From positions 868,001 to 932,000 of the forward strand of contig NZ_CP019966.1 in assembly GCF_003031265.1 (NCBI RefSeq): a stretch of DNA of 64,000 nt, given 5' to 3'. Below are positions 1-9,234 of this stretch, one piece after another. The translations under genes were made by a program, and so were the position numbers. How positions within the stretch are numbered: the stretch's first letter is position 1; every line of letters starts with the position of its first letter. This stretch comes from Rhodopseudomonas palustris. GTDB taxonomy: Bacteria > Pseudomonadota > Alphaproteobacteria > Rhizobiales > Xanthobacteraceae. The notes beneath the pieces were generated by a model that saw only the letters and a list, made by a program, of their open reading frames with translations, did not search any database and had not been told where the DNA came from.

Positions 1-380
1 CGCGGCGCCGCAGCGCTGTTGGCACGATAGACTTCGAACACGCCCCACGCGGCGGCGGCGAGATACACCAGCGCCGCCAGATTGCGCGGCAGGATCATCG
101 CCAGCGCGATCAGCGCGACTGCCGTGGCGCAGGCCTTCACCAGCTTGTTCTCGTCGGCGAAGATCAGCTTGAAGCGATCCCAGTTGTCGACCTTCAGCGG
201 CAGCTCCAGGGTCTGCAGGCCGAACTTTTCCCAGGCGCCCTTGAAGCCGAGTTCGCGCGCCCACAGCAGGAACAGCGCGACCAGGAAGGCGACGATCGTG
301 ATGACAGCGGCGAGAGGGCCGCCCGCGTAGCCGATCACGACCACCAGGGCGACTGCAAAAGCACCGATCCAATATTGCAT
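1..380 (-). CDS. Membrane protein of unknown function, 3' end outside window
   Basis: About 126 codons are visible, read leftward from the ATG at 378-380, with no stop before the window edge. The start MQYWIGAFAVALVVV opens a hydrophobic hairpin (about residues 4-36). A charged stretch follows (LGFKGAWEKFGLQTLEL, then VDNWDRFKLIF), and then a second hydrophobic pair (about residues 83-115) ending in FEVYRANSAAAP. This suggests a small inner-membrane protein with about four transmembrane segments and a cytoplasmic or periplasmic central loop. I do not recognise the family. Steady codon use and the membrane pattern make a real gene likely. Confidence 0.7.
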   Translation of the reverse strand, partial: MQYWIGAFAVALVVVIGYAGGPLAAVITIVAFLVALFLLWARELGFKGAWEKFGLQTLELPLKVDNWDRFKLIFADENKLVKACATAVALIALAMILPRNLAALVYLAAAAWGVFEVYRANSAAAP

Positions 381-814
381 TGATTTACCTTTCGTCACCC
401 GGCGCTCGCGGGTGCCCTTTCAGGTTCGCTCACGCGCGGTCGTCGCGGGTGAGGTGGAATGACAAGCCAGGCACGCGCTCGCTGTTGCGGAGGTCGTCAT
501 CCTCGACTGCGCTCACGATCACCGCCTGCGGAACATCGACGCGTGCCGATTCCCAGCTCTTTTTGAATAAGGCAAATGCGAAAACGCTGCCAGTCAGGCG
601 AATTGCTGACAGTGATCATTGGATGAAAGTGGTTGGCGGACGTTCCGGGCTGACGAATAGGTGGCCGGGTGCGGCATCCTGACCGGTGCGCTGCAAAGCT
701 CCCACTGCGGGGTCTTCGCCTTTTGTCGGGTGCTGACCGGTATTCTTACCAGCGATCAGCTTAATCACTGCGTAACGACGACTGCGAATAGTCGAGCCTG
801 AGGGGAGAATACCC
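381..814. other. Intergenic stretch without a supported gene
   Basis: This 434-base gap separates the leftward membrane protein gene from the small rightward gene at 815. Open frames here are Arg/Ser-rich, resemble no known protein and lack convincing ribosome sites. An AT-richer patch near 550-580 could hold a promoter for the gene at 815, but no clear -35/-10 pair stands out. Confidence 0.5.
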
Positions 815-1009
815 ATGCTGCAGACGCTCGAAACCACGGATTTGAAAGAAGCGCGCCGATCGCGGATCGCGCAGTTCAGCGGCCGCGCCGCGACGCTGAA
901 GGTCGGCGGCTCCTCGGTCACCGGCATCGTCCGTGCCGTCAAGGAAGACAAGACCGGCGAGACCCCGCGCTGGATCGTCACCGTGATGGCGCAGCCGGCC
1001 CGGCGCTGA
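815..1009 (+). CDS. Small conserved-type hypothetical protein (64 aa)
   Basis: A 64-residue basic protein, MLQTLETTDLKEARRSRIAQ onward, with no signal peptide or membrane segment. A strong ribosome site (AGGGGAGA at 800-807) lies 7 bases before the ATG, which supports a genuine gene. The middle (ATLKVGGSSVTGIVRAVKED, then RWIVTVMAQPARR) reads like a small beta-rich domain. No family is recognised and no function is inferred. Its TGA directly abuts the stop of the convergent acyl-CoA dehydrogenase gene, with no intergenic base, so no separate terminator fits between them. Confidence 0.65.
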   Translation: MLQTLETTDLKEARRSRIAQFSGRAATLKVGGSSVTGIVRAVKEDKTGETPRWIVTVMAQPARR

Positions 1010-2275
1010 TCACTCGGGCAGCAATTGCGACGGCGGCACGAAGTGGTGGGCATTTAGGCCCGCCTGCGCTTTCGCCTTCGCCAGCTCGGCGCGAGCCACC
1101 ACGCGCAGATGTACCTCATCCGGCCCGTCGAGAAACCGCATCGCGCGGCCCCAGGTCCATAAGTAAGACAGCGGCGTATCCGGCGTCAGGCCCATCGCCC
1201 CGAACACCTGCATGGCGCGATCGACGATCCGGGTTTGCAACCGCGCCGCCACCAGTTTTATCGCCGAGACGTCGACCCGCGCTGCCGCATTGCCGGCGCG
1301 GTCCATGCGGTGCGCCGCATGCATCACCAAGAGCCGCGCCTGATCGATCTCCAGCCGCGATTCGGCGATCCAGTCTTGAATATTCGCAAAGTCTGCGAGG
1401 TGCTTGCCGAACGCCTCGCGCTCGAGCGCGCGCTCCGCCATCAGTTCGAGCGCAACTTCGCATTGGCCGATGGTGCGCATGCAATGATGCACCCGGCCGG
1501 GCCCGAGCCGGTCCTGCGCCAAACGAAAGCCCCTGCCTTCCTCGCCGAGCAGATTGGCTGCCGGTACCCGGACGTTGCGGAACACCAGCTCGCAATGTCC
1601 TTCCGGCGAGTGATAGTGCATCACCGGGATGTTGCGGACGATCGACAGGCCCGGCGTGTTCATCGGCACCAGCAGCATCGAGTGCCGCTCGGTCGAGGTC
1701 GCCGGCAGGTACTCGCCGGTGACGCCCATCACGATCGCCAGTTTGCAGTTCGGATGCGCGGCCCCGGTGATGAACCATTTGCGGCCGTTGATGACGTAGT
1801 CGTCGCCGTCACGGGTGATGGTGGTGCGAATGTTACGCGCGTCCGACGATGCGGCATCCGGCTCGCTCATCGCGAAGCAGGACCGGATCTCGCCGATCAG
1901 CAGCGGATCGAGCCACTCGGCGCGCTGCTCCGGCGTCGCCGCCAGATGCAGCAGCTCCATGTTGCCGGTGTCGGGCGCGTTGCAGTTGAACACTTCCGAC
2001 GCCCAATGCACCCGGCCCATGATCTCGGCCAGCGGCGCATATTCGACGTTGCTGAGACGCTGGCCGGGATCCTCATCCCGCAGGCCCGGCAGAAACAGAT
2101 TCCACAGATCCTCGGAGAACGCCCGCGACTTCAGCCGCTCGATCAGCGCCAGCGGATAGTGCCCCGCGGCCGCTTCACGATGCCAGGCGACGTTGGCCGG
2201 CTCGACGTGGAAGCGCATGAAGTCGGAAAGCTGCGCGCGCAGCCGTTGCACCTTGTCGCTGTGGTCGAAATCCAT
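1010..2275 (-). CDS. Acyl-CoA dehydrogenase family protein, ACAD10/11-like
   Basis: A FAD-dependent acyl-CoA dehydrogenase of 421 aa, expected to desaturate an acyl-CoA thioester at C2-C3 and pass electrons to ETF. Visible signatures are CFAMSEPDAASSDA (residues 133-146, flavin/substrate loop), GRKWFITGA (164-172), EEGRGFRLAQDRLGPGR (245-261) and the C-terminal DGPDEVHLRVVAR (383-395). The last is typical of the ACAD10/ACAD11 branch. Length fits a stand-alone dehydrogenase; the kinase-like domain of eukaryotic ACAD10/11 is absent and not encoded nearby. It stands alone on the minus strand, so the substrate cannot be deduced. The start was chosen because the N-terminus MDFDHSDKVQ aligns with family starts. 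Confidence 0.88.
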   Translation of the reverse strand: MDFDHSDKVQRLRAQLSDFMRFHVEPANVAWHREAAAGHYPLALIERLKSRAFSEDLWNLFLPGLRDEDPGQRLSNVEYAPLAEIMGRVHWASEVFNCNAPDTGNMELLHLAATPEQRAEWLDPLLIGEIRSCFAMSEPDAASSDARNIRTTITRDGDDYVINGRKWFITGAAHPNCKLAIVMGVTGEYLPATSTERHSMLLVPMNTPGLSIVRNIPVMHYHSPEGHCELVFRNVRVPAANLLGEEGRGFRLAQDRLGPGRVHHCMRTIGQCEVALELMAERALEREAFGKHLADFANIQDWIAESRLEIDQARLLVMHAAHRMDRAGNAAARVDVSAIKLVAARLQTRIVDRAMQVFGAMGLTPDTPLSYLWTWGRAMRFLDGPDEVHLRVVARAELAKAKAQAGLNAHHFVPPSQLLPE

Positions 2276-2355
2276 ACGCGGCTCTCAGGCGGGAAGGGCG
2301 GCGGAGCGGTCCGCCGAGGTCGGTGGCGCCGGCGCGCGGCGTCGCTGCGACCGCA

Positions 2356-2700
2356 TCAATTGCGCTTCAGGCTGAGGATATATTGCACGATCTCGGCGGC
2401 ATCGCCGGGCGCAATGATGAAGTTCGGCATGTTGGTATGGTTGGAGCGCAGGAACACGTTCAGCGACAGCGCGGTCGTCGAGGGCAAATTGGCGATTCGG
2501 GAGAACCCCGGTCCTTTGCCATCGCGGGCATCGTCCGGCTCGATGGCGTGGCACTCCGCACACCACTGTGCGGCGAGCTTATGACCGGTGGAGACGCCGT
2601 CCTGCGGGGCGGCGGCATCCGCGCGGTGCAGCCGAACCGTCAGCAGCACCGCGATGATGAGAAATCCAGTGGCCGGGAGCCGGAACCAACCCTGCGACAT
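2356..2700 (-). CDS. Small exported or membrane-anchored cytochrome c
   Basis: A 114-aa class I c-type cytochrome. The N-terminal hydrophobic segment (residues 11-22, FLIIAVLLTV) acts as signal or anchor. The covalent heme site is CAECH (Cys47, Cys50, His51), and Met91 in TNMPNF is the likely axial ligand. The C-terminal helix AAEIVQYILSLKRN is typical of mono-heme cytochromes. A longer reading to 2850 exists, but its upstream part is Arg-rich and lacks a signal sequence, so the ATG at 2698-2700 is preferred. It sits just upstream of the acyl-CoA dehydrogenase and 8 bases downstream of the Cys-rich gene at 2709. A role in periplasmic electron transfer is inferred. Confidence 0.85.
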   Translation of the reverse strand: MSQGWFRLPATGFLIIAVLLTVRLHRADAAAPQDGVSTGHKLAAQWCAECHAIEPDDARDGKGPGFSRIANLPSTTALSLNVFLRSNHTNMPNFIIAPGDAAEIVQYILSLKRN

Positions 2701-2708
2701 CGTCACGA

Positions 2709-3143
2709 TTAGTGACGGACCGTGCCGGGCGCGACGTGGAAGTCCTTGTCCAGCGCGTCGAGCGTCACCTTGTTGGCGCAGTACGCTTGGTAGTGCTCGG
2801 CGAGCGAACCGTCGGCGATGTCGTGATCGCACTCCGCCTTGTGGCGGCACAGCGCGCAGACGCGCTCGAGATCGCGCATCACCAGCGGCTGAGCACGGGC
2901 GATCGCGTCCTCGTCGATTCCGAGAACCTTGAGTAGCTGCGGCAGTTCTTCAACCTTGTGTGGACCCTGGCGGACCAGCTCGTCGAGATCCGACGCAGTG
3001 ACGCCGAGGTCGTGCGCGATACGGCCGAATTCCGCAGAGTCGAATTGGCACATCTCGACGACTTCACGGCGATGCTTAAGCCAGTCGGCGAAGGTTTCGA
3101 TCAGCCGGTCGACGAGCGGATAGGGGCGGCTATGGGCAGGCAT
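2709..3143 (-). CDS. DUF6455-like Cys-rich protein
   Basis: A 144-aa soluble protein with five cysteines: Cys32, then Cys96-x2-Cys99-x5-Cys105 and Cys122 near the C-terminus (VCALCRHKAEC, then YCANKVTLDAL). The arrangement resembles the DUF6455 family of alphaproteobacteria, whose function is not known to me. The cluster could bind metal or an Fe-S centre (inference). The middle, GRIAHDLGVTASDLDELV, looks like a small helical recognition motif. Start: the ATG at 3141-3143 is preceded by GGAGGGCG at good spacing, better than the in-frame ATG 54 bases upstream. The cytochrome c gene follows after 8 bases, suggesting co-transcription and perhaps a shared redox role. Confidence 0.72.
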   Translation of the reverse strand: MPAHSRPYPLVDRLIETFADWLKHRREVVEMCQFDSAEFGRIAHDLGVTASDLDELVRQGPHKVEELPQLLKVLGIDEDAIARAQPLVMRDLERVCALCRHKAECDHDIADGSLAEHYQAYCANKVTLDALDKDFHVAPGTVRH

Positions 3144-3332
3144 TTCGCCCTCCAAGATGTCTGACGGTGACGGTACAATCGCCGAACGTCCCCCCAATCA
3201 CATTGCGATAGATCAAGCAAAAGACCCCGGACATCACCGGAGGTAACGGCCGACAAGCCAGCAAAATCAGGCGTTTGTTCGCTGTGCGGAATGCGGTTCT
3301 ATCGCCGCGTAGCGCCGTGCTGATCGTGCGGT

Positions 3333-5153
3333 TCAGCCCCGCGCGTAGCTGGTGCGGGTCAGCGGCTGACGCGCCTGTTCGAGATGGCGGCCGGGCGCGC
3401 CGGGACGGCCGTTGGTAAACACCGGAACGGTCGGCGGCCGCAACTCTTCGAGGAAGACCGGCTTGGAGTAGTAATAGCCTTGCGCGTAGCGGATCCGCGT
3501 CATGGCCTGCAGGTATGCGAGTTCTTCGAAAGTTTCGATCCCTTCGGCGATCACCGTCATGCCGAGAGCGTCGCTGAGCGACTCGATCGCACGCAGGATG
3601 CCCTGGCTGCGCGGACGCTTGTGAATGTCCGTGATGAAGGAGCGGTCGATCTTGATCTCGTCGGCGGTGATGTCCGCAAGCGCCGACAGCGACGAATAGC
3701 CGATGCCGAAATCGTCGATCGAAATGCCGACACCGATCTCCCGCAGCATCGGCAGGATCTCTTTCTGGAAGTGCGCCTTGGCGACGAATGCGTCCTCGGT
3801 GATTTCCACCATGAACCGCTTCGGACATTCGGTTGCGGCCAGCGCCTCGCAGAACGAGCGCATGAAGTCAGGCGAGCCGGCTTGCTTGGCGGCGACATTG
3901 ACGCTGATGCTGGCTTGCTCGCCGAAGGTGGCGTTGATCAGGTCGATCGATTTCATGATCTCGGCAAGCACCAGATGGGTCAGCTCGTCGATCAAGCCGA
4001 GTTCGACGGCGAGATCGACAAAGGTGCCCGGCGCCTGGATCACGCCGTTATCGTCGCGCAGCCGCACCAGCGCTTCGATGCCTTTGATCTCGTTGGTGCG
4101 GATATCGACTTTGGGCTGGAACGCGCAGCAGAAACGCCTGTCGAGAATGGCCTGGCGCAGCGATTGCTCCACCGCCATCCGCTCCAGCGCCTCTCGCTCC
4201 ATCGCGATGTTGAAGATCGCAGAGGCGCCCTTGGCGTCGCTCTTGACCCGGTACATCGCAATGTCGGCGTTCTGCCGCAGCGCCTCGTAGTTGCGGCCGT
4301 GCTCGGGATACAGGCTGATGCCGATCGAGGCCGACGCGAACACTTCGGTGCCGTCGATATAGAACGGCGCCTTCAGCCGCTGCAGCAGGAATTCGATGTG
4401 ACCGGCGACTTCAGCCTCGCTGGTGATTGGATCGAGCAGCAGCAGGAATTCGTCGCCGCTGATCCGCGACAGCACGTCGGTGTCGCGCAGCTCCAGCGAA
4501 AGCCGCTTGGCGATCCCGACCAGCAGCGCGTCGCCGACCGCATGGCCGTAGTAATCGTTGATATGCTTGAAATTGTCGACATCGAGAAACGCCAGCGCGA
4601 AATGGTGCTGACGGTGATCCTCCAGCAGCGCGGTGACGTGGCGCTCGATCACGGCGCGGTTGGGCAGGCCGGTGAGCTCGTCGTAATAGGCGCGGCGGAA
4701 CAGCTCGTCCTCGATCACTTTCTGGTCGGTGACATCGAGCGAACTCGACAGCAGTAGCTTGCGTCCGTCGATGTCCACCGGCTTGTGCGCAGTGAGCAGC
4801 GCGCGGGCCGCGCCGCCGAAGGCAATGCGTTCTTCGCGCGTGCCGGACTGGCCCTGGGCCAGCAGCGCCGCGCCGTCGCTGCGGCGCCGGTCGAGTGGCG
4901 GGTTGCTGGCGGTGTCGGTCGATGCAGGCGGAAGTCGATATTGTGCGGCGGCGGCGTCGTTGATGAAGACAAACCGGCCGTGCTCGTCCTGCACCGTCAC
5001 GGCCGAGGGCAGCGCGCGCACGATTTCCTTGAACAGCCGCAGCTCTCCGGCGTCGGCAGCCGCGATGCCCGCCGCGTCCGCGGAAAGCGCCTCATCGCTC
5101 TCGGCGACGTCGGTCGTCCCAGTCGAGGGAAAGGATGGTGCGGCGCTCGTCAT
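3333..5153 (-). CDS. PAS-GGDEF-EAL cyclic-di-GMP protein
   Basis: A 606-aa cytoplasmic signalling protein. Residues about 40-148 form a PAS-like sensor (FKEIVRALPSAVTVQDEHG to SLDVTDQKVIEDE). Residues 150-310 form a diguanylate cyclase domain whose signature reads SGDEF (232-236) instead of GGDEF. Residues about 325-570 form an EAL phosphodiesterase domain with EAL (360-362), ITED, DDFG (480-483), KIDRSF (Lys501), AEGIE and QGYYYSKP. All the EAL metal and catalytic positions I can check are present, so c-di-GMP hydrolysis is likely. Cyclase activity is uncertain given Gly-to-Ser in the signature. There is no transmembrane segment. It is transcribed alone from a promoter in the 177-base gap shared with the divergent SDR gene. 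Confidence 0.93.
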   Translation of the reverse strand: MTSAAPSFPSTGTTDVAESDEALSADAAGIAAADAGELRLFKEIVRALPSAVTVQDEHGRFVFINDAAAAQYRLPPASTDTASNPPLDRRRSDGAALLAQGQSGTREERIAFGGAARALLTAHKPVDIDGRKLLLSSSLDVTDQKVIEDELFRRAYYDELTGLPNRAVIERHVTALLEDHRQHHFALAFLDVDNFKHINDYYGHAVGDALLVGIAKRLSLELRDTDVLSRISGDEFLLLLDPITSEAEVAGHIEFLLQRLKAPFYIDGTEVFASASIGISLYPEHGRNYEALRQNADIAMYRVKSDAKGASAIFNIAMEREALERMAVEQSLRQAILDRRFCCAFQPKVDIRTNEIKGIEALVRLRDDNGVIQAPGTFVDLAVELGLIDELTHLVLAEIMKSIDLINATFGEQASISVNVAAKQAGSPDFMRSFCEALAATECPKRFMVEITEDAFVAKAHFQKEILPMLREIGVGISIDDFGIGYSSLSALADITADEIKIDRSFITDIHKRPRSQGILRAIESLSDALGMTVIAEGIETFEELAYLQAMTRIRYAQGYYYSKPVFLEELRPPTVPVFTNGRPGAPGRHLEQARQPLTRTSYARG

Positions 5154-5330
5154 GCGCGCGAAGGATGGCGAAGGCCGCTGTAATAATGGTTAAGTGCAAC
5201 CCTGAATGCCGGCGCAATCCCGCATCCGCAGTGGATTTGAATTGCAGTCGAGTATTTGTCATTAACAGAGTATCAACACCTACAACGAAAGACGCGGCAG
5301 CAAAGGTTGCCCGATCAGGGAGAGACAGCG

Positions 5331-6173
5331 ATGGGACGGCTCGACGGTAAGATTGCGGTGATCACCGGTGCGACCAGCGGCATCGGTTGGCGCACCGCGG
5401 AGGTATTCGTGGCCGAAGGCGCCCGGATCGTTGTCGCCGGCCGCCGCACGGCCGAGGGCGAGGCGCTGGCGGCGCAGCTCGGCTCGTCCTGCGTGTTCAA
5501 GCAGACTGACGTCACCGACGAGGCTCAGGTGAAGGCCCTGATCGGCACCGCGCTCGACAGGTTCGGCCGGCTCGACTGCCTGTTCAACAATGCCGGCGGT
5601 CCGGCGCAGACCGGCGGCATCGAAGGCCTCGAGGTCGATCGCTTCGACGCTGCGATGGCGGCGCTGGTGCGCAGCGTGATGCTCGGCATGAAGCACGCCG
5701 CCCCGGCGATGAAGAAGCAGGGCGCCGGATCGATCATCAACAACGGCAGCATCGCCGGCCGGCTCGCCGGGTTCTCGTCATCGCTGGTGTACGGCGCCGC
5801 CAAGGCGGCGGTGAACCACCTGACCAAATGCGTCGCGATGGAGCTCGGCGAATCCGGCATTCGCGTCAATTCGATCTCGCCCGGCGCGATCGCGACTGGC
5901 ATCTTCGGCAAGGCGCTCGGGCTGACGACCGATGCGGCCGAAAAGACCGCCGCGACGATGCGCGAGATCTACAAGACCGCGCAGCCGATCCAGCGCGCCG
6001 GCATTCCGGACGATATCGCCCAGGCCGCGGTGTTTCTCGCCAGCGACGAGTCGACCTTCATCAATGGGCACGATCTCGTCGTCGACGGCGGTATCACCGG
6101 CGGCCGTAACTGGACCGCGCAGCAGCAAGGCTACGTCGCGCTACGCAAGGCGTTCGATCACGGCGAGGGGTGA
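5331..6173 (+). CDS. Short-chain dehydrogenase/reductase (SDR)
   Basis: A classical NAD(P)-dependent SDR of 280 aa. The nucleotide motif TGATSGIG is at residues 12-19, NNAG at 86-89, the catalytic Ser near 140 (IINNGSIAG), and Tyr154-x3-Lys158 (YGAAK). The C-terminal ending INGHDLVVDGGITGG is typical of SDRs. The substrate is unknown; homologues include cyclopentanol- and hydroxysteroid-type dehydrogenases. The chosen ATG has AGGGAGAGA just upstream; a longer frame from 5256 lacks this and adds an unlikely tail. A palindromic repeat follows, and the convergent P450 gene ends 115 bases downstream. Arg39 (GRRT) after beta2 may favour NADP, but this is inference. Confidence 0.92.
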   Translation: MGRLDGKIAVITGATSGIGWRTAEVFVAEGARIVVAGRRTAEGEALAAQLGSSCVFKQTDVTDEAQVKALIGTALDRFGRLDCLFNNAGGPAQTGGIEGLEVDRFDAAMAALVRSVMLGMKHAAPAMKKQGAGSIINNGSIAGRLAGFSSSLVYGAAKAAVNHLTKCVAMELGESGIRVNSISPGAIATGIFGKALGLTTDAAEKTAATMREIYKTAQPIQRAGIPDDIAQAAVFLASDESTFINGHDLVVDGGITGGRNWTAQQQGYVALRKAFDHGEG

Positions 6174-6186
6174 CCAACACGTTCGC

Positions 6187-6268
6187 CGTCATTGCGAGGA
6201 GCGAAGTGACGAAGCAATCCAGCCAGATGCACTGAACTCTGGATTGCTTCGCTTCGCTCGCAATGACG
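6187..6268. repeat. Palindromic intergenic repeat, family A (copy 1)
   Basis: Inverted repeat: the left arm begins CGTCATTGCGAGGAGCGAAG and includes GAAGCAATCCAG, and the right arm ends in CTCGCAATGACG. The arms can pair into a long hairpin in DNA or RNA. It lies between convergent genes. Other copies are at 10273-10358, 28764-28846, 47934-48013 and 51975-52054, with a half copy at 57788-57819. It may also serve as a weak bidirectional transcription stop or RNA-stability element. Confidence 0.9.
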
Positions 6269-6287
6269 AGAGAAGCCGTTCTGCGAG

Positions 6288-7667
6288 CTAATTCAGGGGC
6301 GCGACATTGACCCGAAGCCCGTCCTTCGGCTTCGGGATCGGCCACATCTGCCAGGCGGTGTGGTAGTTCGGCGGCAGCGACAGGTCGATGTTCTGCAGCA
6401 GGTGGACGGCGAAGCACTTCGCCTGCATGTAGGCGAAGTTGAGCCCGAGGCACATGTGCGCGCCGCCGCCATAGGGAATCCAGGCGAAGCGGTGGCGGCC
6501 GCGCGAGGCTTCGTCGGTGAAGCGCAGCGGGTCGAACTTGTCGGGGTTCGGCCAGATCTCCGGCATGTGGTGGGTGTATAACGGATTGACCGCCACCATG
6601 GTGCCGGCTGGAATTGTGTAGCCCTTGAAGCTGAAGGCACGTGTTGCCCGCCGCGGTAGCGACGGCACCGGCGGCCGCAGCCGCATCGCTTCCTTGAAGG
6701 CCATTTCGGTGAGGGGCAGTGCGTCGAGCTGTTCGAAACTGATCGGCTCGCCGGGCTTCAGGTCGAGGCCTGCGATTTCCTCGCGCAGCTTCTGCTGCCA
6801 TTCCGGATGCGCCGCGAGTGCGGCGACGAACGAGGTCAGCGACGACGTCAGCGTGTCGTGCGCCGCCATCATCAGGAAGCTCATGTGGTCGATGATCGCC
6901 TGGTTCGACAGCAGCGCGCCGTCGTCGTGGGTGGCGCGGCAGAGCTGCGAGAACAGGTCGTCGCCGCCCTTGGCGCGGCGGATCGGAATCTGTTCGGCGA
7001 AGTAAGCGACGATGCGCTGGCGGCCTTTGACGCCGCGGGCCATCGCGGTGCCCGGCCATGGCTTGCGGATCGGCGCCACCGAGGCCGCGACCATGTCGAT
7101 GAAGGCGCGGTTGACCTCTTCGGTCTCGGCGCCGATCGCGGTGCCGAGGAATGAGGTGGCGGCGAGATCGAGCGTGAGCTGCTTCATCGCCGGGTAGCAC
7201 AGCATCTCGCCGGGGCGGGCGCGCCACTCCGCGACGCGGCGGGCGATGCCGGCGTTGAGTTCGGCCAGATAGGACTGCATCGGCCCGGCCTTGAACGCCA
7301 CCGACAGGGTGCGCCGGTGCAGCCGGTGCTCGTCGAAATCGAGCATCATCAGGCCGCGCGGAAACAGCCGCCCGAGGATCGGGCCCCAGCCATGGGTCGA
7401 GGAAAACAGCTTGGTGTTATCGAACAGCACCAGCTCGTTGGCCTCCGGCCCGAGCAGGGTGATCGAGGTCTCGCCGAGAACGCGGCTGCGATAGACCGGA
7501 CCATGGGTCCTCGCCATCTTCTCGACCTCGCCTTTCGGATCGGCGAGCACCGCGAGCGTCCGGCCGATGATCGGCCAGCCTTCGTCACCGGGAATGTGGG
7601 CGAGCGCGCTGGGCTTCGGCGGCACTGGCCGAGCGACGAGTGACGAATCCGCGACTTGGATCGACAT
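6288..7667 (-). CDS. Cytochrome P450 monooxygenase
   Basis: A 459-aa soluble P450. The I-helix oxygen-activation motif is AAHDT (268-272). The K-helix ExxR is Glu326-Arg329 (EAMRLRPP). The heme loop is PYGGGAHMCLG with Cys406 as thiolate ligand; the usual Phe seven residues before the Cys is Tyr399. There is no membrane anchor, as in bacterial class I P450s, so it needs a ferredoxin and reductase, and none is encoded nearby. Preference for a hydrophobic substrate such as a fatty acid, terpene or sterol-like compound is only a guess. The start MSIQVADSSL has a GGGAGGC-like site upstream. It is a monocistronic gene, convergent with the SDR. Confidence 0.94.
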   Translation of the reverse strand: MSIQVADSSLVARPVPPKPSALAHIPGDEGWPIIGRTLAVLADPKGEVEKMARTHGPVYRSRVLGETSITLLGPEANELVLFDNTKLFSSTHGWGPILGRLFPRGLMMLDFDEHRLHRRTLSVAFKAGPMQSYLAELNAGIARRVAEWRARPGEMLCYPAMKQLTLDLAATSFLGTAIGAETEEVNRAFIDMVAASVAPIRKPWPGTAMARGVKGRQRIVAYFAEQIPIRRAKGGDDLFSQLCRATHDDGALLSNQAIIDHMSFLMMAAHDTLTSSLTSFVAALAAHPEWQQKLREEIAGLDLKPGEPISFEQLDALPLTEMAFKEAMRLRPPVPSLPRRATRAFSFKGYTIPAGTMVAVNPLYTHHMPEIWPNPDKFDPLRFTDEASRGRHRFAWIPYGGGAHMCLGLNFAYMQAKCFAVHLLQNIDLSLPPNYHTAWQMWPIPKPKDGLRVNVAPLN

Positions 7668-7787
7668 GGGGCCTCCCTAGGCGGTTGTATCGGCCATGCG
7701 GAGGTGTGCCTCCGTTCTGTGGCGCGTCGCAGTTGAAAATAGGAGGCGTCCGCTCGGCTTGGCAAGGCCAAACCGAAGCGGCGAGGA

Positions 7788-9092
7788 TTATGACGCAGCG
7801 GCCAGCGGCTGCCGGAGCGGCTGTTCGGGCGGGCTGAAGATCGTCATCGGCACGGTGACGCCGCGCAGCGGGTAGTCGCCGAGCGGCTCCAGTGGTGCGT
7901 CGATATGGGTCGCGGCCGCCGCCGTCACCAGGATACTGCGGCCGATACTCTTCTGCAGCGCCTCGACCCGGCTGGCTTCGTTCACCGCCGGTCCGATCAC
8001 GGTGAAGTCGAGGCGCTCGGCGGCGCCGATATTGCCGAAGAACACTTCACCTTCGTGCAGCGCGATGCCGGCGCGGAGCGGCCGCCAGCCTTCGCAATTC
8101 ACGCCCGCCGGATCGATCAGGTTGAGCCGCGCCAGCCCGGCCTGGGCTTCGATCGCGGCAGTCAGCGCCGCGTTACCGGCGACGCGCGAATCATCGCCGA
8201 GCGGAAACACCGCCAGCAGCCCGTCGCCGATGAACTTCAGCACATCGCCGCCGTTGCGCAGCACCGCGTCCGCGAACACCTCGAAGTAAGCGTTCAGCAG
8301 TGCGATCATGTCGTTACCGCACAGCCGGTCGGACAGGTCGGTGAAGCCGCGCAGGTCCGACATCCAGATGATGGCGCGGATCGGCTCGCCGGCGCCGCGC
8401 TTGATGTCGCCGCTCAGCACCTTGGCGCCGGCTACCGGGCCGAGATAGGCACCGAGCGCATTGATGGCGATCCGGGTGGCGACGTGGCGGCCGACATGCA
8501 GGCCGAACAGCGTCAGCAGCCGCTGAAACGTCGCCAGGTGTTCGTCGGTGAAGCCGCCGGGCTGCGTGGTTGCCAGCGTAATGGCGTGGCGGAACCGGTC
8601 GCCGCCCATCGGCAACCCCAAGTACTCGGTGTAACCGCCGGCCGCGAGGTCGCGCATAATCGGAAATTCCGCCTGCGCGGCGGCATCCTGCGGATTGCGC
8701 CGGATCGCCTTGCCGCCCTGGAACAGGCTGTGCAGCGGATTGAGGCGGAACGCGTCGGTGTCAGCGGTCGATTGTTTGACCTGGACTTCGTCGCACAGCC
8801 CGTCGGAGGCCCGCCAGTTCCAGGCGAAGCCGAGCAACTGCGGATGCAGCGTGCGGATGTGCAGCGTGGCGCGATGCACCGGCAGCCCGACCGCGGTCAT
8901 CCGCCACATCAGCGATTCGAATGTCAGCAGCATTTCCGGTTCGGCCGCGGCGTCGTGCAGCAGCCAGTTTTCCAGTTCGGACAGAGTGATGCTGGCGGGC
9001 AGGCAGGCGGGGCCGCGCTGGCTGCGGCGGATGATGCTGACGCCGGCGGGATAGACGCGCATCGCGTCGGGTGGTGCGGTCGGATCGGTCAC
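7788..9092 (-). CDS. Class III adenylate cyclase with N-terminal sensor region
   Basis: The C-terminal half (about residues 235-400) is a class III nucleotide cyclase catalytic domain. Metal-binding aspartates are Asp246 (WMSDLRGFT) and Asp290 (FIGDG). The purine-specifying pair Lys287 (LKFIGDG) and Asp362 (RLDFTVIG) indicates ATP, and NEASR (371-375) supplies the transition-state Asn/Arg. It should make cyclic AMP. The N-terminal 200 residues resemble the sensor-like region often found before such domains and show no transmembrane helix. The start is uncertain. The longest frame runs to 9236 and would overlap htpX on the other strand, so I chose GTG at 9090-9092 (VTDPTAPPD); the ATG at 9060-9062 is an alternative. 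Confidence 0.9.
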   Translation of the reverse strand: MTDPTAPPDAMRVYPAGVSIIRRSQRGPACLPASITLSELENWLLHDAAAEPEMLLTFESLMWRMTAVGLPVHRATLHIRTLHPQLLGFAWNWRASDGLCDEVQVKQSTADTDAFRLNPLHSLFQGGKAIRRNPQDAAAQAEFPIMRDLAAGGYTEYLGLPMGGDRFRHAITLATTQPGGFTDEHLATFQRLLTLFGLHVGRHVATRIAINALGAYLGPVAGAKVLSGDIKRGAGEPIRAIIWMSDLRGFTDLSDRLCGNDMIALLNAYFEVFADAVLRNGGDVLKFIGDGLLAVFPLGDDSRVAGNAALTAAIEAQAGLARLNLIDPAGVNCEGWRPLRAGIALHEGEVFFGNIGAAERLDFTVIGPAVNEASRVEALQKSIGRSILVTAAAATHIDAPLEPLGDYPLRGVTVPMTIFSPPEQPLRQPLAAAS

Positions 9093-9234
9093 ACAGGAAC
9101 TTTCGTTGAGGATTGCGGGCAGCGAGCCGCGACGGCCTGCCGCACAAAGCGATCTTGCCCCGGCTGGCGGAATTCCCCATCTCACGGATGCGTTATCCAG
9201 GCTCCTTGCAGAGCGGAGACGCAGGAGGAGGACC

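Noticed and set aside
6187..6268. Repeats as a CRISPR array
   Set aside because: The copies are scattered singly between genes, each is a hairpin pair, there are no regular spacers and no cas genes.
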